A stretch of 64,000 bases of DNA, taken from contig NW_026912147.1 in NCBI RefSeq assembly GCF_963662255.1, positions 1 through 64,000 on the forward strand. Reading direction: 5' to 3'. Below the pieces are notes generated by a model. It did no database searches. It worked only from the letters and a program-made list of their open reading frames with translations, and was not told the origin of the DNA. Each line of letters opens with the position of its first letter. Position 1 is the stretch's first letter. Made by a program: the position numbers and the translations under genes. The stretch comes from Cinclus cinclus. Taxonomy: Eukaryota; Chordata; Aves; Passeriformes; Cinclidae. Shown one piece after another: positions 37,378 to 49,788 of the stretch.

Positions 37378-38756
37378 CCAGAAGGCAAGTTTCAGCAGGG
37401 CGTTGCGGGCGAGCTTAATGTGTAGCCGCAGTTGTTCTAGGCGAGATTGTAGCCGAGAAGCTTTCCGTCTCCATTCACGAGACAAGAAAAGCAGAACGCA
37501 ATGGTCTAGAGGGTTGAGAAGAAAAGTGCTCGTAGCGAGCTCGTTGCGGCAGAAGCGAAAGCCAGGAGCAGCGTGCTCGCTGCGAGAAGTAGACGGCGCT
37601 TCGCCTCCTTGGGAAGGCAATGGCGTCTGGGCACGAACGGCAGCCAGCGAAGCTTCAGAACAGCAGGCTGTTCTGCTCAGCGTACGAGCCTGAAGTGAGT
37701 GGCAAGGGCTAAGGGGTCAGTTCCAAGGCATCTAGCTTTCCTGCTAGCAATGCCATTTCTACCCTGCTGTGGAAAACATTGTCCTCTGCCCTTCTCCTCC
37801 GAGAGGCAGAGAGCACTTCGGCAGACGCAGTGCAGAGGGAAAGGACACATTATCCGAGGGAGCGTGACGCCGCTTAGGCGGGCAAAGCAGAAAGGTGCCG
37901 CCCGGCACTGGCTTTGACTCCCTGAGCTTCCTTGCTAGGACAGCAGCTGCCGAAAGCTGGCAACTAGGCTACCAGAGTGCAGAATGTCGGCGGTCTGGCA
38001 CGCCTGCTTGCCGAAAGCCAGGATCAGCGAGACAGCGTGCTAGGCTCTGTTTCACAGCACCTTGGAGAACACGCACTTGAAGAATGCCGTCTCTCTTCCG
38101 CAAAAGCTCTGCCACAGTGAAGGTGGAAGAAGCAGCCTGTGGCCACGGGCAGAGCTGGTCAACAGCTGCGCCTAACTTTCCCAAGCTGCGAGAGCATTCT
38201 CAGCCGAGTTCTGCTTTGACAGAGCTATTGCTGAACTTTTGCAGCCCCGGAGGCTGCTGAAACCAAGGCTGTGTTCTGCCTCTTCATTCTTGCCTTCCTG
38301 TGCTCCAGCGAGAAGTGAAGCTCTGGCACGGCATTCAGCTTTGCCGCCTCTCTGCACGGAAAGCGCTAGACCGAACTAGTGTGCTTCGTGCATGCTCTCT
38401 CCTCGCTTTTATGGTCACTGCTCTGCTTTTTGCTTGGCAGCGTTCCAAGGGTCCACGGCATACCTCTTGCACAGCGAGAGGTGGCCGGCGAGGAATACTT
38501 GATGGCTTAAGTCGTTCCATGCTCAAGGCATTCATCGGAGCAACACCATGGGGGAAAAGAGGGGGGAACATTGCAGGACAAATTTCTATGCTGGAACATG
38601 ATTGTCTGCGAGACAGCTCTCCGCAGCGCTAGTATTTGGCCAGGCTGAAATCAGCGCCAATGGAAGCCAATCTGACAAGCGGAGTACAACGAGCGCGGCG
38701 ATATGGGGCCACTTGGCAGGTGGCCGAAGAAAGACGGCCGCCCCGCGAATGTGGTG
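37378..38756. repeat. Macrosatellite unit 19
   Basis: Code CG-T-CCGTT-C-AC-TC-G-A-AA-T with A at 1125, as in units 7 and 15 but with G at 432. It has a private A at 37971. It is the hinge of the four-unit tandem duplication: its right half matches unit 15 and its left half matches unit 23. Confidence 0.95.
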
Positions 38757-40135
38757 CCAGAAGGCAAGTTTCAGCAGGGCGTTGCGGGCGAGCTTAATGT
38801 GTAGCCGCAGTTGTTCTAGGCGAGATTGTAGCCGAGAAGCTTTCCGTCTCCATTCACGAGACAAGAAAAGCAGAACGCAATGGTCTAGAGGGTTGAGAAG
38901 AAAAGTGCTCGTAGCGAGCTCGTTGCGGCAGAAGCGAAAGCCAGGAGCAGCGTGCTCGCTGCGAGAAGTAGACGGCGCTTCGCCTCCTTGGGAAGGAAAT
39001 CGCGTCTGGGCACGAACGGCAGCCAGCGAAGCTTCAGAACAGCAGGCTGTTCTGCTCAGCGTACGAGCCTGAAGTGAGTGGCAAGGGCTAAGGGGTCAGT
39101 TCCAAGGCATCTAGCTTTCCTGCTAGCAATGCCATTTCTACCCTGCTGTGGAAAACATTGTCCTCTGCCCTTCTGCTCCGAGAGGCAGAGAGCACCTCGG
39201 CAGACGCAGTGCAGAGGGAAAGGACACAGTATCCGAGGGAGCGTGACGCCGCTTAGGCGGGCAAAGCAGAAAGGTGCCGCCCGGCACTGGCTTTGACTCC
39301 CTGAGCTTCCTTGCTAGGACAGCAGCTGCCGAAAGTTGGCAACTAGGCTGCCAGAGTGCAGAATGTCGGCGGTCTGGCACGCCTGCTTGCCGAAAGCCAG
39401 GATCAGCGAGACAGCGTGCTAGGCTCTGTTTCACAGCACCTTGGAGAACACGCCCTTGAAGAATGCCGTCTCTGTTCCGCAAAAGCTCTGCCACAGTGAA
39501 GGTGGAAGAAGCAGCCTGTGGCCACGGGCAGAGCTGGTCAACAGCTGCGCCTAACTTTCCCAAGCTGCGAGAGCATTCTCAGCCGAGTTCTGCTTTGACA
39601 GAGCTATTGCTGAACTTTTGCAGTCCCGGAGGCTGCTGAAACCAAGGCTGTGTTCTGCCTCTTCATTCTTGCCTTCCTGTGCTCCAGCGAGAAGTGAAGC
39701 TCTGGCACGGCATTCAGCTTTGCCGCCTCTCTGCACGGAAAGCACTAGACCGAACTAGTGTGCTTCGTGCATGCTCTCTCCTCGCTTTTATGGTCACTGC
39801 TCTGCTTTTTGCTTGGCAGCGTTCCAAGGGTCCACGGCATACCTCTTGCAGAGCGAGAGGTGGCCGGCGAGGAATACTTGCTGGCTTAAGTCGTTCCATG
39901 CTCAAGGCATTCATCGGAGCAACACCATGGGGGAAAAGAGGGGGGAACATTGCAGGACAAATTTCTATGCTGGAACATGATTGTCTGCGAGACAGCTCTC
40001 CGCAGCGCTAGTATTTGGCCAGGCTGAAATCAGCGCCAATGGAAGCCAATCTGACAAGCGGAGTACAACGAGCGCGGCGATATGGGGCCACTTGGCAGGT
40101 GGCCGAAGAAAGACGGCCGCCCCGCGAATGTGGTG
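38757..40135. repeat. Macrosatellite unit 20
   Basis: Code AC-T-CGGCG-C-CG-TT-A-A-AA-T with G at 1095, the partner of unit 16. It has a private T at 39336 (GAAAGTTGGC). Confidence 0.95.
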
Positions 40136-41514
40136 CCAGAAGGCAAGTTTCAGCAGGGCGTTGCGGGCGAGCTTAATGTGTAGCCGCAGTTGTTCTAGGC
40201 GAGATTGTAGCCGAGAAGCTTTCCGTCTCCATTCACGAGACAAGAAAAGCAGAACGCAATGGTCTAGAGGGTTGAGAAGAAAAGTGCTCGTAGCGAGCTC
40301 GTTGCGGCAGAAGCGAAAGCCAGGAGCAGCGTGCTCGCTGCGAGAAGTAGACGGCGCTTCGCCTCCTTGGGAAGGAAATCGCGTCTGGGCACGAACGGCA
40401 GCCAGCGAAGCTTCAGAACAGCAGGCTGTTCTGCTCAGCGTACGAGCCTGAAGTGAGTGGCAAGGGCTAAGGGGACAGTTCCAAGGCATCTAGCTTTCCT
40501 GCTAGCAATGCCATTTCTACCCTGCTGTGGAAAACATTGTCCTTTGCCCTTCTGCTCCGAGAGGCAGAGAGCACCTCGGCAGACGCAGTGCAGAGGGAAA
40601 GGACACAGTATCCGAGGGAGCGTGACGCCGCTTAGGCGGGCAAAGCAGAAAGGTGCCGCCCGGCACTGGCTTTGACTCCCTGAGCTTCCTTGCTAGGACA
40701 GCAGCTGCCGAAAGCTGGCAACTAGGCTGCCAGAGTGCAGAATGTAGGCGGTCTGGCACGCCTGCTTGCCGAAAGCCAGGATCAGCGAGACAGCGTGCTA
40801 GGCTCTGTTTCACAGCACCTTGGAGAACACGCCCTTGAAGAATGCCGTCTCTGTTCCGCAAAAGCTCTGCCACAGTGAAGGTGGAAGAAGCAGCCTGTGG
40901 CCACGGGCAGAGCTGGTCAACAGCTGCGCCTAACTTTCCCAAGCTGCGAGAGCATTCTCAGCCGAGTTCTGCTTTGACAGAGCTAGTGCTGAACTTTTGC
41001 AGCCCCGGAGGCTGCTGAAACCAAGGCTGTGTTCTGCCTCTTCATTCTTGCCTTCCTGTGCTCCAGCGAGAAGTGAAGCTCTGGCACGGCATTCAGCTTT
41101 GCCGCCTCTCTGCACGGAAAGCACTAGACCGAACTAGTGTGCTTCGTGCATGCTCTCTCCTCGCTTTTATGGTCACTGCTCTGCTTTTTGCTTGGCAGCG
41201 TTCCAAGGGTCCATGGCATACCTCTTGCACAGCGAGAGGTGGCCGGCGAGGAATACTTGCTGGCTTAAGTCGTTCCATGCTCAAGGCATTCATCGGAGCA
41301 ACACCATGGGGGAAAAGAGGGGGGAACATTGCAGGACAAATTTCTATGCTGGAACATGATTGTCTGCGAGACAGCTCTCCGCAGCGCTAGTATTTGGCCA
41401 GGCTGAAATCAGCGCCACGGGAAGCCAATCTGACAAGCGGAGTGCAACGAGCGCGGCGATATGGGGCCACTTGGCAGGTGGCCGAAGAAAGACGGCTGCC
41501 CCGCGAATGTGGTG
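40136..41514. repeat. Macrosatellite unit 21
   Basis: Code AC-A-TGGCG-A-CG-GC-A-A-CG-T with T at 1079, shared only with unit 17. It differs from unit 17 at 851 and 868, a small internal tract. Confidence 0.95.
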
Positions 41515-42893
41515 CCAGAAGGCAAGTTTCAGCAGGGCGTTGCGGGCGAGCTTAATGTGTAGCCGCAGTTGTTCTAGGCGAGATTGTAGCCGAGAAGCTT
41601 TCCGTCTCCATTCACGAGACAAGAAAAGCAGAACGCAATGGTCTAGAGGGTTGAGAAGAAAAGTGCTCGTAGCGAGCTCGTTGCGGCAGAAGCGAAAGCC
41701 AGGAGCAGCGTGCTCGCTGCGAGAAGTAGACGGCGCTTCGCCTCCTTGGGAAGGAAATCGCGTCTGGGCACGAACGGCAGCCAGCGAAGCTTCAGAACAG
41801 CAGGCTGTTCTGCTCAGCGTACGAGCCTGAAGTGAGTGGCAAGGGCTAAGGGGTCAGTTCCAAGGCATCTAGCTTTCCTGCTAGCAATGCCATTTCTACC
41901 CTGCTGTGGAAAACATTGTCCTCTGCCCTTCTGCTCCGAGAGGCAGAGAGCACCTCGGCAGACGCAGTGCAGAGGGAAAGGACACAGTATCCGAGGGAGC
42001 GTGACGCCGCTTAGGCGGGCAAAGCAGAAAGGTGCCGCCCGGCACTGGCTTTGACTCCCTGAGCTTCCTTGCTAGGACAGCAGCTGCCGAAAGCTGGCAA
42101 CTAGGCTGCCAGAGTGCAGAATGTAGGCGGTCTGGCACGCCTGCTTGCCGAAAGCCAGGATCAGCGAGACAGCGTGCTAGGCTCTGTTTCACAGCACCTT
42201 GGAGAACACGCCCTTGAAGAATGCCGTCTCTGTTCCGCAAAAGCTCTGCCACAGTGAAGGTGGAAGAAGCAGCCTGTGGCCACGGGCAGAGCTGGTCAAC
42301 AGCTGCGCCTAACTTTCCCAAGCTGCGAGAGCATTCTCAGCCGAGTTCTGCTTTGACAGAGCTATTGCTGAACTTTTGCAGCCCCGGAGGCTGCTGAAAC
42401 CAAGGCTGTGTTCTGCCTCTTCATTCTTGCCTTCCTGTGCTCCAGCGAGAAGTGAAGCTCTGGCACGGCATTCAGCTTTGCCGCCTCTCTGCACGGAAAG
42501 CACTAGACCGAACTAGTGTGCTTCGTGCATGCTCTCTCCTCGCTTTTATGGTCACTGCTCTGCTTTTTGCTTGGCAGCGTTCCAAGGGTCCACGGCATAC
42601 CTCTTGCACAGCGAGAGGTGGCCGGCGAGGAATACTTGCTGGCTTAAGTCGTTCCATGCTCAAGGCATTCATCGGAGCAACACCATGGGGGAAAAGAGGG
42701 GGGAACATTGCAGGACAAATTTCTATGCTGGAACATGATTGTCTGCGAGACAGCTCTCCGCGGCGCTAGTATTTGGCCAGGCTGAAATCAGCGCCACGGG
42801 AAGCCAATCTGACAAGCGGAGTGCAACGAGCGCGGCGATATGGGGCCACTTGGCAGGTGGCCGAAGAAAGACGGCTGCCCCGCGAATGGGGTG
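41515..42893. repeat. Macrosatellite unit 22
   Basis: Code AC-T-CGGCG-A-CG-TC-A-G-CG-G, the partner of unit 18. It differs from unit 18 at 851 and lacks that unit's private change. Confidence 0.95.
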
Positions 42894-44272
42894 CCAGAAG
42901 GCAAGTTTCAGCAGGGCGTTCCGGGCGAGCTTAATGTGTAGCCGCAGTTGTTCTAGGCGAGATTGTAGCCGAGAAGCTTTCCGTCTCCATTCACGAGACA
43001 AGAAAAGCAGAACGCAATGGTCTAGAGGGTTGAGAAGAAAAGTGCTCGTAGCGAGCTCGTTGCGGCAGAAGCGAAAGCCAGGAGCAGCGTGCTCGCTGCG
43101 AGAAGTAGACGGCGCTTCGCCTCCTTGGGAAGGCAATGGCGTCTGGGCACGAACGGCAGCCAGCGAAGCTTCAGAACAGCAGGCTGTTCTGCTCAGCGTA
43201 CGAGCCTGAAGTGAGTGGCAAGGGCTAAGGGGTCAGTTCCAAGGCATCTAGCTTTCCTGCTAGCAATGCCATTTCTACCCTGCTGTGGAAAACATTGTCC
43301 TCTGCCCTTCTCCTCCGAGAGGCAGAGAGCACTTCGGCAGACGCAGTGCAGAGGGAAAGGACACATTATCCGAGGGAGCGTGACGCCGCTTAGGCGGGCA
43401 AAGCAGAAAGGTGCCGCCCGGCACTGGCTTTGACTCCCTGAGCTTCCTTGCTAGGACAGCAGCTGCCGAAAGCTGGCAACTAGGCTGCCAGAGTGCAGAA
43501 TGTCGGCGGTCTGGCACGCCTGCTTGCCGAAAGCCAGGATCAGCGAGACAGCGTGCTAGGCTCTGTTTCACAGCACCTTGGAGAACACGCACTTGAAGAA
43601 TGCCGTCTCTCTTCCGCAAAAGCTCTGCCACAGTGAAGGTGGAAGAAGCAGCCTGTGGCCACGGGCAGAGCTGGTCAACAGCTGCGCCTAACTTTCCCAA
43701 GCTGCGAGAGCATTCTCAGCCGAGTTCTGCTTTGACAGAGCTATTGCTGAACTTTTGCAGCCCCGGAGGCTGCTGAAACCAAGGCTGTGTTCTGCCTCTT
43801 CATTCTTGCCTTCCTGTGCTCCAGCGAGAAGTGAAGCTCTGGCACGGCATTCAGCTTTGCCGCCTCTCTTCACGGAAAGCGCTAGACCGAACTAGTGTGC
43901 TTCGTGCATGCTCTCTCCTCGCTTTTATGGTCACTGCTCTGCTTTTTGCTTGGCAGCGTTCCAAGGGTCCACGGCATACCTCTTGCACAGCGAGAGGTGG
44001 CCGGCGAGGAATACTTGCTGGCTTAAGTCGTTCCATGCTCAAGGCATTCATCGGAGCAACACCATGGGGGAAAAGAGGGGTGAACATTGCAGGACAAATT
44101 TCTATGCTGGAACATGATTGTCTGCGAGACAGCTCTCCGCAGCGCTAGTATTTGGCCAGGCTGAAATCAGCGCCACGGGAAGCCAATCTGACAAGCGGAG
44201 TACAACGAGCGCGGCGATATGGGGCCACTTGGCAGGTGGCCGAAGAAAGACGGCCGCCCCGCGAATGTGGTG
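42894..44272. repeat. Macrosatellite unit 23 (recombinant haplotype)
   Basis: Code CG-T-CCGTT-C-AC-TC-G-A-CA-T. It joins the C at 1283 of one haplotype to the A at 1309 of the other. It has T at 977 (TCTTCACGG) and T at 1188, which breaks the G-run. There is a private C at 42921. The right half matches unit 26. Confidence 0.95.
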
Positions 44273-45651
44273 CCAGAAGGCAAGTTTCAGCAGGGCGTTG
44301 CGGGCGAGCTTAATGTGTAGCCGCAGTTGTTCTAGGCGAGATTGTAGCCGAGAAGCTTTCCGTCTCCATTCACGAGACAAGAAAAGCAGAACGCAATGGT
44401 CTAGAGGGTTGAGAAGAAAAGTGCTCGTAGCGAGCTCGTTGCGGCAGAAGCGAAAGCCAGGAGCAGCGTGCTCGCTGCGAGAAGTAGACGGCGCTTCGCC
44501 TCCTTGGGAAGGCAATGGCGTCTGGGCACGAACGGCAGCCAGCGAAGCTTCAGAACAGCAGGCTGTTCTGCTCAGCGTACGAGCCTGAAGTGAGTGGCAA
44601 GGGCTAAGGGGTCAGTTCCAAGGCATCTAGCTTTCCTGCTAGCAATGCCATTTCTACCCTGCTGTGGAAAACATTGTCCTCTGCCCTTCTGCTCCGAGAG
44701 GCAGAGAGCACCTCGGCAGACGCAGTGCAGAGGGAAAGGACACATTATCCGAGGGAGCGTGACGCCGCTTAGGCGGGCAAAGCAGAAAGGTGCCGCCCGG
44801 CACTGGCTTTGACTCCCTGAGCTTCCTTGCTAGGACAGCAGCTGCCGAAAGCTGGCAACTAGGCTGCCAGAGTGCAGAATGTCGGCGGTCTGGCACGCCT
44901 GCTTGCCGAAAGCCAGGATCAGCGAGACAGCGTGCTAGGCTCTGTTTCACAGCACCTTGGAGAACACGCACTTGAAGAATGCCGTCTCTCTTCCGCAAAA
45001 GCTCTGCCACAGTGAAGGTGGAAGAAGCAGCCTGTGGCCACGGGCAGAGCTGGTCAACAGCTGCGCCTAACTTTCCCAAGCTGCGAGAGCATTCTCAGCC
45101 GAGTTCTGCTTTGACAGAGCTATTGCTGGACTTTTGCAGCCCCGGAGGCTGCTGAAACCAAGGCTGTGTTCTGCCTCTTCATTCTTGCCTTCCTGTGCTC
45201 CAGCGAGAAGTGAAGCTCTGGCACGGCATTCAGCTTTGCCGCCTCTCTTCACGGAAAGCGCTAGACCGAACTAGTGTGCTTCGTGCATGCTCTCTCCTCG
45301 CTTTTATGGTCACTGCTCTGCTTTTTGCTTGGCAGCGTTCCAAGGGTCCACGGCATACCTCTTGCACAGCGAGAGGTGGCCGGCGAGGAATACTTGCTGG
45401 CTTAAGTCGTTCCATGCTCAAGGCATTCATCGGAGCAACACCATGGGGGAAAAGAGGGGGGAACATTGCAGGACAAATTTCTATGCTGGAACATGATTGT
45501 CTGCGAGACAGCTCTCCGCAGCGCTAGTATTTGGCCAGGCTGAAATCAGCGCCACGGGAAGCCAATCTGACAAGCGGAGTGCAACGAGCGCGGCGATATG
45601 GGGCCACTTGGCAGGTGGCCGAAGAAAGACGGCTGCCCCGCGAATGTGGTG
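44273..45651. repeat. Macrosatellite unit 24
   Basis: Code CG-T-CGGCT-C-AC-TC-G-A-CG-T with G at 857 and T at 977. It has the same code as unit 27, three units away. The left part mixes C at 440 with T at 473, which is otherwise rare. Confidence 0.95.
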
Positions 45652-47030
45652 CCAGAAGGCAAGTTTCAACAGGGCGTTGCGGGCGAGCTTAATGTGTAGC
45701 CGCAGTTGTTCTAGGCGAGATTGTAGCCGAGAAGCTTTCCGTCTCCATTCACGAGACAAGAAAAGCAGAACGCAATGGTCTAGAGGGTTGAGAAGAAAAG
45801 TGCTCGTAGCGAGCTCGTTGCGGCAGAAGCGAAAGCCAGGAGCAGCGTGCTCGCTGCGAGAAGTAGACGGCGCTTCGCCTCCTTGGGAAGGCAATGGCGT
45901 CTGGGCACGAACGGCAGCCAGCGAAGCTTCAGAACAGCAGGCTGTTCTGCTCAGCGTACGAGCCTGAAGTGAGTGGCAAGGGCTAAGGGGTCAGTTCCAA
46001 GGCATCTAGCTTTCCTGCTAGCAATGCCATTTCTACCCTGCTGTGGAAAACATTGTCCTCTGCCCTTCTCCTCCGAGAGGCAGAGAGCACTTCGGCAGAC
46101 GCAGTGCAGAGGGAAAGGACACATTATCCGAGGGAGCGTGACGCCGCTTAGGCGGGCAAAGCAGAAAGGTGCCGCCCGGCACTGGCTTTGACTCCCTGAG
46201 CTTCCTTGCTAGGACAGCAGCTGCCGAAAGCTGGCAACTAGGCTGCCAGAGTGCAGAATGTCGGCGGTCTGGCACGCCTGCTTGCCGAAAGCCAGGATCA
46301 GCGAGACAGCGTGCTAGGCTCTGTTTCACAGCACCTTGGAGAACACGGCCTTGAAGAATGCCGTCTCTCTTCCGCAAAAGCTCTGCCACAGTGAAGGTGG
46401 AAGAAGCAGCCTGTGGCCACGGGCAGAGCTGGTCAACAGCTGCGCCTAACTTTCCCAAGCTGCGAGAGCATTCTCAGCCGAGTTCTGCTTTGACAGAGCT
46501 ATTGCTGAACTTTTGCAGCCCCGGAGGCTGCTGAAACCAAGGCTGTGTTCTGCCTCTTCATTCTTGCCTTCCTGTGCTCCAGCGAGAAGTGAAGCTCTGG
46601 CACGGCATTCAGCTTTGCCGCCTCTCTTCACGGAAAGCGCTAGACCGAACTAGTGTGCTTCGTGCATGCTCTCTCCTCGCTTTTATGGTCACTGCTCTGC
46701 TTTTTGCTTGGCAGCGTTCCAAGGGTCCACGGCATACCTCTTGCACAGCGAGAGGTGGCCGGCGAGGAATACTTGCTGGCTTAAGTCGTTCCATGCTCAA
46801 GGCATTCATCGGAGCAACACCATGGGGGAAAAGAGGGGGGAACATTGCAGGACAAATTTCTATGCTGGAACATGATTGTCTGCGAGACAGCTCTCCGCAG
46901 CGCTAGTATTTGGCCAGGCTGAAATCAGCGCCAATGGAAGCCAATCTGACAAGCGGAGTACAACGAGCGCGGCGATATGGGGCCACTTGGCAGGTGGCCG
47001 AAGAAAGACGGCCGCCCCGCGAATGTGGTG
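45652..47030. repeat. Macrosatellite unit 25
   Basis: Code CG-T-CCGTT-C-CC-TC-G-A-AA-T with T at 977. A at position 18 (45669) and G at 697 (46348) are shared only with unit 28. Confidence 0.95.
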
Positions 47031-48409
47031 CCAGAAGGCAAGTTTCAGCAGGGCGTTGCGGGCGAGCTTAATGTGTAGCCGCAGTTGTTCTAGGCGAGAT
47101 TGTAGCCGAGAAGCTTTCCGTCTCCATTCACGAGACAAGAAAAGCAGAACGCAATGGTCTAGAGGGTTGAGAAGAAAAGTGCTCGTAGCGAGCTCGTTGC
47201 GGCAGAAGCGAAAGCCAGGAGCAGCGTGCTCGCTGCGAGAAGTAGACGGCGCTTCGCCTCCTTGGGAAGGAAATCGCGTCTGGGCACGAACGGCAGCCAG
47301 CGAAGCTTCAGAACAGCAGGCTGTTCTGCTCAGCGTACGAGCCTGAAGTGAGTGGCAAGGGCTAAGGGGTCAGTTCCAAGGCATCTAGCTTTCCTGCTAG
47401 CAATGCCATTTCTACCCTGCTGTGGAAAACATTGTCCTCTGCCCTTCTGCTCCGAGAGGCAGAGAGCACCTCGGCAGACGCAGTGCAGAGGGAAAGGACA
47501 CAGTATCCGAGGGAGCGTGACGCCACTTAGGCGGGCAAAGCAGAAAGGTGCCGCCCGGCACTGGCTTTGACTCCCTGAGCTTCCTTGCTAGGACAGCAGC
47601 TGCCGAAAGCTGGCAACTAGGCTGTCAGAGTGCAGAATGTAGGCGGTCTGGCACGCCTGCTTGCCGAAAGCCAGGATCAGCGAGACAGCGTGCTAGGCTC
47701 TGTTTCACAGCACCCTGGAGAACACGCACTTGAAGAATGCCGTCTCTCTTCCGCAAAAGCTCTGCCACAGTGAAGGTGGAAGAAGCAGCCTGTGGCCACG
47801 GGCAGAGCTGGTCAACAGCTGCGCCTAACTTTCCCAAGCTGCGAGAGCATTCTCAGCCGAGTTCTGCTTTGACAGAGCTATTGCTGAACTTTTGCAGCCC
47901 CGGAGGCTGCTGAAACCAAGGCTGTGTTCTGCCTCTTCATTCTTGCCTTCCTGTGCTCCAGCGAGAAGTGAAGCTCTGGCACGGCATTCAGCTTTGCCGC
48001 CTCTCTTCACGGAAAGCGCTAGACCGAACTAGTGTGCTTCGTGCATGCTCTCTCCTCGCTTTTATGGTCACTGCTCTGCTTTTTGCTTGGCAGCGTTCCA
48101 AGGGTCCACGGCATACCTCTTGCACAGCGAGAGGTGGCCGGCGAGGAATACTTGCTGGCTTAAGTCGTTCCATGCTCAAGGCATTCATCGGAGCAACACC
48201 ATGGGGGAAAAGAGGGGTGAACATTGCAGGACAAATTTCTATGCTGGAACATGATTGTCTGCGAGACAGCTCTCCGCAGCGCTAGTATTTGGCCAGGCTG
48301 AAATCAGCGCCACGGGAAGCCAATCTGACAAGCGGAGTACAACGAGCGCGGCGATATGGGGCCACTTGGCAGGTGGCCGAAGAAAGACGGCCGCCCCGCG
48401 AATGTGGTG
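47031..48409. repeat. Macrosatellite unit 26 (recombinant haplotype)
   Basis: Code AC-T-CGGCG-A-AC-TC-G-A-CA-T. It has A at 495, as in units 1 and 8, a private T at 47625, and C at 685 (47715), shared with unit 29. The right half repeats the recombinant haplotype of unit 23, including T at 977 and 1188. Confidence 0.95.
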
Positions 48410-49788
48410 CCAGAAGGCAAGTTTCAGCAGGGCGTTGCGGGCGAGCTTAATGTGTAGCCGCAGTTGTTCTAGGCGAGATTGTAGCCGAGAAGCTTTCCGT
48501 CTCCATTCACGAGACAAGAAAAGCAGAACGCAATGGTCTAGAGGGTTGAGAAGAAAAGTGCTCGTAGCGAGCTCGTTGCGGCAGAAGCGAAAGCCAGGAG
48601 CAGCGTGCTCGCTGCGAGAAGTAGACGGCGCTTCGCCTCCTTGGGAAGGCAATGGCGTCTGGGCACGAACGGCAGCCAGCGAAGCTTCAGAACAGCAGGC
48701 TGTTCTGCTCAGCGTACGAGCCTGAAGTGAGTGGCAAGGGCTAAGGGGTCAGTTCCAAGGCATCTAGCTTTCCTGCTAGCAATGCCATTTCTACCCTGCT
48801 GTGGAAAACATTGTCCTCTGCCCTTCTGCTCCGAGAGGCAGAGAGCACCTCGGCAGACGCAGTGCAGAGGGAAAGGACACATTATCCGAGGGAGCGTGAC
48901 GCCGCTTAGGCGGGCAAAGCAGAAAGGTGCCGCCCGGCACTGGCTTTGACTCCCTGAGCTTCCTTGCTAGGACAGCAGCTGCCGAAAGCTGGCAACTAGG
49001 CTGCCAGAGTGCAGAATGTCGGCGGTCTGGCACGCCTGCTTGCCGAAAGCCAGGATCAGCGAGACAGCGTGCTAGGCTCTGTTTCACAGCACCTTGGAGA
49101 ACACGCACTTGAAGAATGCCGTCTCTCTTCCGCAAAAGCTCTGCCACAGTGAAGGTGGAAGAAGCAGCCTGTGGCCACGGGCAGAGCTGGTCAACAGCTG
49201 CGCCTAACTTTCCCAAGCTGCGAGAGCATTCTCAGCCGAGTTCTGCTTTGACAGAGCTATTGCTGGACTTTTGCAGCCCCGGAGGCTGCTGAAACCAAGG
49301 CTGTGTTCTGCCTCTTCATTCTTGCCTTCCTGTGCTCCAGCGAGAAGTGAAGCTCTGGCACGGCATTCAGCTTTGCCGCCTCTCTTCACGGAAAGCGCTA
49401 GACCGAACTAGTGTGCTTCGTGCATGCTCTCTCCTCGCTTTTATGGTCACTGCTCTGCTTTTTGCTTGGCAGCGTTCCAAGGGTCCACGGCATACCTCTT
49501 GCACAGCGAGAGGTGGCCGGCGAGGAATACTTGCTGGCTTAAGTCGTTCCATGCTCAAGGCATTCATCGGAGCAACACCATGGGGGAAAAGAGGGGGGAA
49601 CACTGCAGGACAAATTTCTATGCTGGAACATGATTGTCTGCGAGACAGCTCTCCGCAGCGCTAGTATTTGGCCAGGCTGAAATCAGCGCCACGGGAAGCC
49701 AATCTGACAAGCGGAGTGCAACGAGCGCGGCGATATGGGGCCACTTGGCAGGTGGCCGAAGAAAGACGGCTGCCCCGCGAATGTGGTG
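48410..49788. repeat. Macrosatellite unit 27
   Basis: Code CG-T-CGGCT-C-AC-TC-G-A-CG-T, identical to unit 24 in the code and at 857 and 977. It has a private C at 49603 (CACTGCAGG). Confidence 0.95.
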
